Of a stretch of DNA of 46,307 nucleotides, positions 37,099-44,098 are shown in pieces. Each line of letters begins with the position of its first letter. Positions within the stretch are counted from its first letter, which is position 1. The notes under the pieces were generated by a model. That model was not told the origin of the DNA. It saw only the letters and a program-made list of their open reading frames with translations, and ran no database searches. The translations under genes were made by a program, and so were the position numbers. The DNA is taken from the NCBI GenBank assembly GCA_030065815.1, contig JASJCU010000025.1, forward strand, positions 1-46,307, given 5' to 3'. This DNA is from Gammaproteobacteria bacterium (GTDB lineage: Bacteria > Pseudomonadota > Gammaproteobacteria > Chromatiales > Chromatiaceae).

Positions 37099-40000
37099 TC
37101 AATGAAAATCACGCGACTCGACGTTCAACCCGTCGAGCAGGTCGCTGTGATCCTCGAGGCGGCGACAGAGCAGGTGCTGCACGCCCTCGGAACGCTGGAT
37201 CTCGGCGACCACGCCGAGCAGCTGCGCGCCGAGCAACACGCGGCGCTGGCGCTCGGCCAGGTCGGCCCAGATCAGCAGGTTAAGGCCGCCGTACTCGTCC
37301 TCGAGCGTGACGAAGATCGCGCGGCCGTTGCCGGGGCGCTGGCGGATCAGCACGATGCCGGCCGCGCGCACGATCTCGCCCGGCGCGCGTGCGGCGACCT
37401 CGGCCGACGACAGCAGCTCGCGCTCGCGCAGGCGCGCACGGATCAGCGCCAGCGGGTGTTCGTGCAGGGTCAGGCCGAGCTGCGCATAGTCGGCCAGCAC
37501 AGTCTGCCCCGCTGTCGGCGCCCGCAGGCGCGGCCGCCGCTCGCTGAAGCGGTCGAGGCGGGCCAGCGCCGGCGCCTCCTCGACCCCGGCGACATCCCAG
37601 GCCGCGAGGTGGCGATGACCGGCCAGCTCGCGCAAGGCATCGGCCGCGGCCAGCGCCTTGAGGTCGGCACGGTTGAGCTGTGCACGGCATGCCAGGTCCT
37701 GCACCGTTGAAAATCCGCCTGCACCACGTACCGTGGCGATTCGTGATGCTGCGGACTCAGACAGGCCCCGAATCATGCACAGACCAAGGCGCATGGCAGG
37801 CGGATTTTCAGGGCCGAGGGCCGAGGGCCGAGGGCCGAGGGGTGCACTGAACTGCGCTCCACGCTCCCCGGCCCGCGGCCCCTGGCCCGCGGCCCGCCCC
37901 CCTCTGCCCTTTGCCCTCTGCCCTCCGCCCTTCTTTGCCCTCTGCCCTCCGCCCTCCAAGGTGCAATCCCAGTCGCTGTGATTGACATCGGCCGGGCGCA
38001 CCGCGACGCCGTGCTCGCGCGCATCGCGCACCAGCTGTGCCGGCGCGTAGAAGCCCATCGGCTGGCTGTTGATCAGCGCCGCGCAGAATGCCGCCGGGTG
38101 GTAATGCTTGAGCCAGGCCGAGACGTAGACCAGCAGTGCGAAGCTGGCGGAATGCGACTCGGGAAAACCGTAATCGCCGAAACCGAGGATCTGCCGGTAG
38201 ACCCGCTCGGCGAACTCGCGCTGGTAGCCGCGCGCCTGCATGCCGTCCATCAGCTTCTTCTCGTACGGCTCGAGCCCGCCGCGCCGCTTCCACGCGGCCA
38301 TCGCACGCCGCAGCTGGTCGGCCTCGCCGGGCGTGAACCCGGCCGCGACCATCGCCAGCTTGATCACCTGCTCCTGGAAGATCGGCACGCCGAGCGTGCG
38401 TTCGAGCACGCCGCGCACCTCCTCCGACGGGTAGTCGACTGCCTCCTTGCCCTGCCGCCGGCGCAGGTAGGGGTGCACCATGTCGCCCTGGATCGGTCCC
38501 GGTCGCACGATCGCGACCTCGATCACGAGGTCGTAGAAACACTCGGGCCGCAGGCGCGGCAGCATCGACATCTGCGCGCGCGACTCGATCTGGAACACGC
38601 CGATCGTGTCGGCCTGCTGGATCATCGCGTAGACCTCGGGATCTTCGGGCGGGATGTTCGCAAGCGTTAACGCTTGCTCAGGGCCGAGGGCCAAGGGCCG
38701 AGGGCCGAGGTATCCATTTCCTTTGCCCTGCGCCCTCCGCCCTCTGCCCTGGAAGCCATTGACGAGCGCCAGCGCCCGCCGTATCGCCGACAACATGCCG
38801 AGCGCCAACACGTCGACCTTGAGCAATCCCAAGGCTTCCAGATCGTCCTTCTCCCACTGGATCACGGTGCGCTCGGGCATCGACGCGTTCTCGATCGGCA
38901 CCAGCTCGTCGAGACGGCCGGCGGCGATCACGAAGCCACCGACATGCTGCGACAGGTGGCGCGGGAAACCGCGCAGCGTGTTGACCAGCACGCGCAGGCG
39001 CCGCAGGGTCGGGTTGTGCGGATCGAAACCGGCCTCGGCGAGGTGCTGCGGCGTGATCTCGCGGTAGCGGCGCCAGGCCGCGACCGCGGCGACCAGCGCC
39101 TCGATCTGTTCCAGGCCCAAGCCCAACGCCTTACCGACGTCGCGCACCGCGCTGCGCGTGCGGTAGGTGATCACGGTCGCGGCCAGCGCGGCGCGCTCGC
39201 GACCGTACTTGCGGTAGACGTACTGGATCACCTCCTCGCGCCGCTGGTGCTCGAAGTCGACGTCGATGTCCGGCGGCTCGTTGCGCTCGCGCGAGATGAA
39301 GCGCTCGAACAGCAGGTTCATGCGCGACGGGTCGACCTCGGTGATGCCGAGGCAATAGCACACCGCCGAGTTGGCCGCCGAGCCGCGCCCCTGGCACAGG
39401 ATGTCGCGCTCGCGGGCGAAGCGGACCATGTCCCAGACGGTCAGGAAATAGGCCGCGTAGTCGAGCTCGGCGATCAGCGCCAGCTCGTGCTCGACCTGTG
39501 CCCGCACCTTGTCCGGGCAGCCGTCCGGCCAGCGCCGCGCCATGCCCTGCGCGGTCAGCCGGCGCAGCCAGGCCTGCGGCGTCAGGCCGGCCGGCGTGAC
39601 GTCGTCCGGGTACTGGTAGCGCAGCTCGTCGAGCGAGAAGCTGCAGCGTCGTGCGACGCGCACGCTCTCGGCGAGCAGCGCCGCCGGGTACAGGGCCGCC
39701 AGGTCGTCGCGCGGACGCAGGTGGCGCTCGCCGTTCGACAGCCGCGCATGGCCGAGCTCGGCGACCGGCGTGTTCAAGCGGATCGCGCTCAGCAGGTCCT
39801 GCAGCGCACGTCGGCCGCGCACGTGCATGTGCACGTCGCCGGTGGCCACGCAGCGCAGACCGGTACGCGCCGCCAGGCGTCCGGCACGTTGCAGGCAGGC
39901 AGCGTCGCGCCCGTCGCGCAGCAGTTCGACCGCCAGCCAGGCACGCCCGGCGAAGTGTGCGGCCAGCCAGTCGGCATCCGCGGCGTCACCGTCGGGACCG

Positions 40001-40812
40001 ACCGGCAGCAGTACCAGGCAGTCCGCGAGTGCACCCTCCAGGTCGCGCCGCTGCAGCCGGTAGCTGCCTTTGTCGGCATGCCGCCGGGCATGCGTGATCA
40101 GCCGGCACAGCTGGCCGTAACCGGCCCGGTTGGCCGCCAGCAGCACCAGGCGCGGGCCGTCGTCCAGGCACACCTCGCTGCCGACGATCAGCGCCAGGCC
40201 GATCGCCTTGGCCTTCTGGTGCGCACGCACGACACCCGAGACCGAGCACTCGTCGGTGATCGCCAGCGCCGCGTAGCCGAGCGCGTGCGCGCGCTCGACC
40301 AGTTCCTCCGGGTGCGACGCGCCGCGCAGGAAGGTGTAGTTACTCAGGCAGTGCAGCTCGGCGTAGGCCGAGCTGCGCGGGCCGCGAGCCAGGGGCCGGG
40401 GGCCGGGATCAGGGCCGAGGGCCGAGGGCCGAGGGACGAGGGGGTGCGTAGTCTGCTCGCCGACGGTGGTTGGCGATGGCGCCGGTGGATGTTTCTTTTG
40501 CGACGCGGAGGGCGCAGAGAAGCACAGAGAGCGCAGAGTTTCTGATGGCCGTTTGCAAAGGTTTTCTCTGCGACCTCTGCGCTTCTCTGCGCACTCTGCG
40601 TCCCCCTGGTACGGACCGCGGGCCGCGGGCCGCGGGCCGGGATCAGGGACGAGGGCCGAGGGCCGAGGGACGAGGGGGTGCGTAGTCTGCTCGCCGACGG
40701 TGGCTGACGGAGACGACATCCCTGCAGGCCTGCTGGCCCGCGGCCCGTGGCCCCCGGCCCGGCACCCTCTGCCCTCTGCCCTCTGCCCTCGACCCCTAAA
40801 CGAACAGTCCAT
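37099..40812 (-). CDS. dnaE2: DnaE2/ImuC, error-prone polymerase III alpha subunit, with repeat-encoded insertions
   Basis: The frame is 1237 residues. The DnaE2 core begins AYAELHCLSNYTFLRGASHP at about residue 149 (40368) with a PHP domain. Polymerase acidic motifs are PPDIDVDFEHQRREE (about 515) and KVDVLALGMLSAIRRAL (about 666). The C-terminal OB fold holds RAAGIVLIRQRPGNG. Two repeat-derived peptides interrupt the core: about residues 687-712, after the third catalytic Asp, and about 951-1001, before AMRLGLCMIRGLSE. No ATG, GTG or TTG start lies next to the core, so I use the ATG at 40812, overlapping the imuB stop by 17 bp; that adds about 147 repeat-encoded residues. Frame stays open throughout. 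Confidence 0.85.
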   Translation of the reverse strand: MDCSFRGRGQRAEGRGCRAGGHGPRASRPAGMSSPSATVGEQTTHPLVPRPSALVPDPGPRPAARGPYQGDAECAEKRRGRRENLCKRPSETLRSLCFSAPSASQKKHPPAPSPTTVGEQTTHPLVPRPSALGPDPGPRPLARGPRSSAYAELHCLSNYTFLRGASHPEELVERAHALGYAALAITDECSVSGVVRAHQKAKAIGLALIVGSEVCLDDGPRLVLLAANRAGYGQLCRLITHARRHADKGSYRLQRRDLEGALADCLVLLPVGPDGDAADADWLAAHFAGRAWLAVELLRDGRDAACLQRAGRLAARTGLRCVATGDVHMHVRGRRALQDLLSAIRLNTPVAELGHARLSNGERHLRPRDDLAALYPAALLAESVRVARRCSFSLDELRYQYPDDVTPAGLTPQAWLRRLTAQGMARRWPDGCPDKVRAQVEHELALIAELDYAAYFLTVWDMVRFARERDILCQGRGSAANSAVCYCLGITEVDPSRMNLLFERFISRERNEPPDIDVDFEHQRREEVIQYVYRKYGRERAALAATVITYRTRSAVRDVGKALGLGLEQIEALVAAVAAWRRYREITPQHLAEAGFDPHNPTLRRLRVLVNTLRGFPRHLSQHVGGFVIAAGRLDELVPIENASMPERTVIQWEKDDLEALGLLKVDVLALGMLSAIRRALALVNGFQGRGRRAQGKGNGYLGPRPLALGPEQALTLANIPPEDPEVYAMIQQADTIGVFQIESRAQMSMLPRLRPECFYDLVIEVAIVRPGPIQGDMVHPYLRRRQGKEAVDYPSEEVRGVLERTLGVPIFQEQVIKLAMVAAGFTPGEADQLRRAMAAWKRRGGLEPYEKKLMDGMQARGYQREFAERVYRQILGFGDYGFPESHSASFALLVYVSAWLKHYHPAAFCAALINSQPMGFYAPAQLVRDAREHGVAVRPADVNHSDWDCTLEGGGQRAKKGGGQRAKGRGGRAAGQGPRAGERGAQFSAPLGPRPSALGPENPPAMRLGLCMIRGLSESAASRIATVRGAGGFSTVQDLACRAQLNRADLKALAAADALRELAGHRHLAAWDVAGVEEAPALARLDRFSERRPRLRAPTAGQTVLADYAQLGLTLHEHPLALIRARLRERELLSSAEVAARAPGEIVRAAGIVLIRQRPGNGRAIFVTLEDEYGGLNLLIWADLAERQRRVLLGAQLLGVVAEIQRSEGVQHLLCRRLEDHSDLLDGLNVESRDFH
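37811..37961. repeat. Heptamer element HE1 inside dnaE2
   Basis: The left arm (37811-37841) is tandem GGGCCGA units. A middle part has GGCCCGCGGCCC-type sequence, and the right arm (about 37901-37961) has CTGCCCT-like units. Read as protein it encodes about 50 residues of the GQRAKGR / LGPRPSA type inside DnaE2. Its left edge abuts the arm GCAGGCGGATTTTCA (37796-37810), a perfect inverted copy of TGAAAATCCGCCTGC at 37708-37722. Confidence 0.85.
38660..38677. repeat. Perfect 18-bp palindrome abutting HE2
   Basis: GCAAGCGTTAACGCTTGC, within dnaE2 coding for A-L-T-L-A. It lies 3 bp from the left edge of the heptamer element HE2. TTA is a rare Leu codon in this GC-rich window, consistent with one half being a new inverted copy of the other. 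Confidence 0.85.
38681..38752. repeat. Heptamer element HE2 inside dnaE2 (compact)
   Basis: About 72 bp: left arm of four GGGCCGA-like units, a short AT-richer centre (TATCCATTTCCTTT) and right arm of CTGCCCT-like units. It encodes about 25 residues in frame between ALALVNGFQ and ALTLANIPPEDP of DnaE2, a position where homologues have only a short loop. This is the shortest complete copy and best defines the unit. Confidence 0.85.
40353..40376. repeat. Perfect stem-loop at the dnaE2 core start
   Basis: Arms GCAGCTCGGC and GCCGAGCTGC with loop GTAG. On the minus strand one arm is the native dnaE2 codons for A-E-L and part of H; the other encodes R-S-S-A where the ancestral start codon is expected. 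It marks the left edge of composite element HE3. Confidence 0.82.
40377..40795. repeat. Composite heptamer element HE3 at the imuB-dnaE2 junction
   Basis: It contains two AGGGCCG arms lying in a 72-bp direct repeat (40401-40472 and 40635-40706, 70 of 72 identical, spacing 234 bp), a nested CTCTGCG inverted pair (40499-40543 and 40558-40603), GGCCGCGGGCC-type tracts and a terminal CTGCCCT arm (40761-40795). It lies between the imuB stop and the dnaE2 core and has no in-frame stop in the dnaE2 frame. Confidence 0.82.
40499..40603. repeat. CTCTGCG inverted element nested in HE3
   Basis: The left arm GGCGCAGAGAAGCACAGAGA and right arm TCTCTGCGACCTCTGCGC are imperfect reverse complements separated by about 15 bp. 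It belongs to the same family as the element between tolR and tolQ, 37 kb away. Confidence 0.78.
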
Positions 40813-42238
40813 GCAGATACCACCCGCCACCGCGGCGGTCACGGAACACCCACAGCCGCTCGCCGGCCGGGCTGTGGGCGATGAAGTAGTCACGGGTGAT
40901 GTCGCCGCCGTCCCACCAGCCGGCCTCGATGCGCTCCGGCAGGTTCTCCAGGCGCAGTGCCCCGCCGTAGTCCGGCACGCCGCCGCAATCGCGCAGCGGG
41001 CGCGGGCTGGCCAGCAGCCACGGCGGCTGCGACAGACCCTGGCGGTGCGCACCGTCGGGCAGCGCGTCGCCGTCGCCCGGCCGGCACAGCTGCCAGGCAC
41101 GCTCGGGGCGGTGATCGGGCAGGCAGCGCAGGCCGCGCACCCGCTGCTCGCCAAGGCGGTTGCTGAGGCGTTCGAGCAGCGCGTGGTCGCGCGGTCCGGG
41201 ATTGTCGTCGAGCAGCGCCAGGCTGTGCTCGGCGAAGGCCTGCCAGTCGTCGACGCGCAGGCCGATCGCGACGACCGGCGCCGGCAATACCAGGCGCTCG
41301 ATACGCTCGCGGAACACCTCGAGCATATGATCGGCATCGCGGCTCGGGTCGAGCAGGCCCTGGTCGAACGCCGTCGGCGGTCGGCCGTCGCGGTGCTGCA
41401 GCGTCCACTGCAGGCGCTGCGCGCCGCCGCCGAGGCCGCGCAGGAAACCGCACAGCGCGACCATCAAACGGCGCGCCGGGAACACCAGCGCCGTGCTCTG
41501 GCCGATCTCGCCGAGCAGCTCGACGGTCTGTGCGAAGTGCCGCGGCGGTGACCACTCGTCACGCGGGTCCGCGGCATGGCCGAGCAGGCGATCGAGCAGC
41601 GCCGGCAGCGCCGGGCCGCTGCGCCGCGCCAGCTCGACACGCGGCAGCCCGAGCACGTCGCCGATGGTGTGCAGGCCGACATGCCGGACCAGCTCGCGCA
41701 CCGCGCGTTCGCGGGTCAGGCTGGCCAGTGGTAGCGGCGCGACCGCGCTGCGCAGCGCCTGTGCATCGCTCACCTCGCAGCCCGGACGGCTGCGCGCCAG
41801 CAGGCCGGCCGCGGTCGGCGTCGGCGCCAGCGCATGCCGGGCGCTGTAGCCGACCTGCTGCAGCTCGTGTTGCACGCGCTGCAGCAGCCCCGGCAGGCCC
41901 CCGAACAGGCGCCGGCTGGCGCCGACCTCGAGCAGCAACAGCGATGGCTCGAACGCGATCCGCGCGCTGAACTGGTAGGCCCAGGCCGCCAGCTCGTCGA
42001 GTGCCTGCCGCTCACGCCCGGGGTCACGGCGCTGCACGACCAGGTCGGCACACAGCGTCAGCGCCGCCGGCAGCGCCAGGCCCGGCCGTACACCGTAGGC
42101 CTGCGCCGCGCTGTTGCAGCGGCTGACCTGCTCACGCCCGGCCTGTGATTCGACGACCACCAGCGCGCCGGCCTGCTGGCGGACACGCGTGAACACCTCG
42201 AGCGGCAGCTGCGGGAAATACAGGGCGAGCCAGAGCAT
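40796..42238 (-). CDS. imuB: ImuB, catalytically inactive Y-family polymerase homologue
   Basis: The product is 480 residues. It begins MLWLALYFPQLPLEVFTRVR, in which the catalytic acidic residue of active Y-family polymerases is missing. The palm and finger segments follow (AGALVVVESQAGREQVSRCN, then SLLLLEVGASRRLFGGLPG), with the thumb HhH and little-finger regions and a C-terminal extension ending WYLHGLFV, typical of ImuB. ImuB is the hub that connects the beta clamp, ImuA and DnaE2 in damage-induced mutagenesis. The start codon overlaps a perfect 20-bp palindrome. Confidence 0.93.
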   Translation of the reverse strand: MLWLALYFPQLPLEVFTRVRQQAGALVVVESQAGREQVSRCNSAAQAYGVRPGLALPAALTLCADLVVQRRDPGRERQALDELAAWAYQFSARIAFEPSLLLLEVGASRRLFGGLPGLLQRVQHELQQVGYSARHALAPTPTAAGLLARSRPGCEVSDAQALRSAVAPLPLASLTRERAVRELVRHVGLHTIGDVLGLPRVELARRSGPALPALLDRLLGHAADPRDEWSPPRHFAQTVELLGEIGQSTALVFPARRLMVALCGFLRGLGGGAQRLQWTLQHRDGRPPTAFDQGLLDPSRDADHMLEVFRERIERLVLPAPVVAIGLRVDDWQAFAEHSLALLDDNPGPRDHALLERLSNRLGEQRVRGLRCLPDHRPERAWQLCRPGDGDALPDGAHRQGLSQPPWLLASPRPLRDCGGVPDYGGALRLENLPERIEAGWWDGGDITRDYFIAHSPAGERLWVFRDRRGGGWYLHGLFV

Positions 42239-42257
42239 GCCGGGTCATGACCCGGCA
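42238..42257. repeat. Perfect 20-bp palindrome at the imuB start
   Basis: TGCCGGGTCATGACCCGGCA. It overlaps the first base of the imuB ATG and abuts the left arm of heptamer element HE4. A hairpin here would cover the ribosome-binding region of imuB. Confidence 0.85.
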
Positions 42258-42505
42258 GGGCCGAGGGCCGAGGGCCGAGGGCCGAGGGTGTGGCCCAGCG
42301 GGCCGCGGGCCATGGGTCGCGGGTCAACGTAGCAGGCGACCGCTAAGCCTTCACCCCTTGCAGACCGGCAAATGCCGTACGCCCGTCGAGAAACAGCCAT
42401 CCGGACCCGACACTCACCGCCACCGCTACGCATCGGCCCCGCCCTCGCTCCTCGCTCCCCGATCCTCGGCCCTCCGCCCTCTGCCCTCGGCCCTCAACCC
42501 TGTGC
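42258..42505. repeat. Heptamer element HE4 spanning the imuA-imuB junction
   Basis: The left arm (42258-42295) is GGGCCGA units, followed by GGGCCGCGGGCCATGGG. About 130 bp of unrelated sequence containing the imuA stop comes next, then the right arm (about 42462-42505) with CGGCCCT/CTGCCCT units. It replaces the close imuA-imuB junction by a 187-bp gap and supplies the ImuA C-terminal residues. No other gene lies in the gap. Confidence 0.8.
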
Positions 42506-43127
42506 CGACAGGCACGATGCACGACCCACCCGCCCAGCCACCGCGCCGCTTCAGCACCTCGACCTCGAGCCCCAGCGGCGCCGGGCGCACGCGCAGGCGC
42601 AGCGCGGCCGACGAGCCCTGGCCGGCGGTACGCAGCGGGCGGAACAACAGCGCGCTGCAGTCGCCCTGCTCGGCGGCCAGCTGCAGGCGGCGCAGCTGGG
42701 CGGTCTGTGGGCCTTTGCCGCCGGCCTCGCCCGGCCACGCCAGCAGCAGGCTGCTGGCACCGGACTTGAGCACCTGCTCGGCCGCCCACAGCGCCTGCTC
42801 GTCGGACACCTCGCGGATCAGCAGCAGCCGCCCGACGCGCACGCCGCGCGCGGCCAGTGCCGGGGCATAGGGCACGTGCGGCGGCGCGACCCAGGTGATC
42901 CAGCGCGCCTCGGCACTGAGCCGCGCGATCAATGGCAGCAGCAACGACAGGCCCTGGTGGGAATCGCTGAGCAGCTCGCTGAGCGCCGCGCGCGGCCAGC
43001 CGCCGGCGAGCAGCTCGTCGAGCACCGGCCAACCGCTGGACAGCACCCGTCCGGCCGGCACCACGGCACGCCGTCCCTGCCAGAGGTCGCCGTTGCGTTT
43101 CAGATCGTCGAGACTGATTACCTGCAT
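42426..43127 (-). CDS. imuA: ImuA, mutasome accessory protein, with repeat-encoded tail
   Basis: The product is 233 residues. The RecA/SulA-like family pattern is visible: RVLSSGWPVLDELLAGGWPR, ALSELLSDSHQGLSLLLPLI and the closing LEVEVLKRRGGWAGGSCIVP. After that point the sequence becomes GLRAEGRGRRAEDRGARSEG, encoded by the right arm of heptamer element HE4, so the C-terminus has been replaced or extended. ImuA binds ImuB and RecA in related systems. The upstream 14 bp before MITE copy 2 contain only a weak ribosome site, AGG, partly supplied by the element end. Confidence 0.9.
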   Translation of the reverse strand: MQVISLDDLKRNGDLWQGRRAVVPAGRVLSSGWPVLDELLAGGWPRAALSELLSDSHQGLSLLLPLIARLSAEARWITWVAPPHVPYAPALAARGVRVGRLLLIREVSDEQALWAAEQVLKSGASSLLLAWPGEAGGKGPQTAQLRRLQLAAEQGDCSALLFRPLRTAGQGSSAALRLRVRPAPLGLEVEVLKRRGGWAGGSCIVPVGTGLRAEGRGRRAEDRGARSEGGADA

Positions 43128-43141
43128 CGCCGCGCATACCT

Positions 43142-43399
43142 AGCCTGCATGTTGCATGGGCACCCGGAGGGCCTGCGGCTTTCGCAGCCGTGGTGGCGCC
43201 GGCGTGGGGTTAAAGGCACAGCCGTGGCCATGGCTTGAGTGAAGGCCAAGCCACGGCGGGCGAGAAACCGCAGGGATCCGAACAGGACAGCGCCGGACAC
43301 CGACCGCATTTTCCGGATGTTCACGAAGATTGATAAAAATCACTTTCATATCAGATGCTTGCAGGGTCGGCGTTGTTCGGCTCATGCAACATGCAGGCT
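43142..43399. mobile_element. MITE-like element, copy 2 (258 bp)
   Basis: Perfect 17-bp terminal inverted repeats AGCCTGCATGTTGCATG (43142-43158 and 43383-43399). The interior shares several blocks with copy 1 at 11706-11955, including GCCTGCGGCTTTCGCAGCC and a GCCATGGCTTG / GGCCAAGCCAC hairpin. No transposase. As in copy 1 a minus-strand frame starts in one terminal repeat (ATG, 43385) and ends in the other (TAG, 43140): 81 residues beginning MSRTTPTLQASD. The element lies between imuA and its likely operator. Confidence 0.85.
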
Positions 43400-43445
43400 G
43401 GCCCCGCCCGGCCGGACCGGGCAGCGGCGATTCACCAGGGATGGA

Positions 43446-43463
43446 GAACAAATATAGAACAAA
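43446..43463 (-). promoter_or_regulatory. Candidate LexA-type operator of imuABC
   Basis: GAACAAATATAGAACAAA: a perfect direct repeat GAACAAA separated by TATA. On the minus strand it contains GTTC-N7-GTTC, the form of LexA box known from alphaproteobacteria. It is the most AT-rich spot in the area and lies 319 bp from the imuA start, of which 258 bp is MITE copy 2. imuABC operons are normally LexA-controlled. The repressor's identity in this organism is not known. Confidence 0.55.
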
Positions 43464-43814
43464 TTGGCCGGGCAGGCGACCCCTCGGCGATGCGTCGACC
43501 GCCGTTTGCCCATGTCGCCTGTGCGGACCCCCGCATGCGCTGCGACCCCTCTGCCGGGTGCCGGCCGGGCACCGCAGGCCGCAGGCAGCGCCGAGAGGCG
43601 TGGCGCGACCCGTTCGCCGACAGCGGCCGGCAGCGGTACCGGTGGTCGTCGCTGCCTGGGCGCCGAGATCCGCCGCAGGCGCGGACACGATCGCCGCCAG
43701 GCGGGCCCCCGGGTGTCGAGGAAACCGATGCACTGCCGTCTTCGCCGACATCCGCGGTCGTTACGCCAACAGGCACTCGGCGCACCCTGCGCTGCATGCC
43801 CTGCGTCGCCGCTG

Positions 43815-43879
43815 CCCGGGCCGGGGGCCGGGGGCCACGCGCCAAAGGCAGGTCGAGGGCCGAGGGTCGAAGGGACGGG
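43815..43879. repeat. One-armed heptamer/GC tract HE5
   Basis: CCGGGGGCCGGGGGCC followed 20 bp later by GAGGGCCGAGGGTCGAAGGG. It resembles the left side of the heptamer elements, but no CTGCCCT arm is found next to it. Probably a decayed or partial copy. Confidence 0.55.
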
Positions 43880-44098
43880 CGGCGCGTTGGCCTGCAGCCA
43901 CGGGCGGGGAAGGCGCGGGACTTTTCGTCGTCGACGCCGCGCACGCGGCGTCGTTGATTACGCTTCGCAGACGCGGCGTCCACGGCCGCTGCGTTGCGCC
44001 GAGCGCCCGGCGTCCCGGGTTCCCGAATCCGCGGCCGCCGCGGACGGCACGGGTTAAGCTCGGCCCACCGCCGGCACGCCGAGGGCCCGAACCACGCC

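Larger units (their letters stand above)
43400..44098. other. Long intergenic region upstream of imuA and the Mut7-C gene
   Basis: No supported gene. It contains a LexA-like site (43446-43463), a one-armed heptamer/GC tract (43815-43879) and a perfect 10-bp inverted repeat with a 2-nt loop (CGACGCCGCG / CGCGGCGTCG, 43932-43953). Both strands have open frames from base composition only, without family features. Confidence 0.6.

Noticed and set aside
40401-40795. Regular repeats near dnaE2 as a CRISPR array
   Set aside because: Units are 7 bp and tandem, without spacer-sized unique segments, and no cas gene is present.
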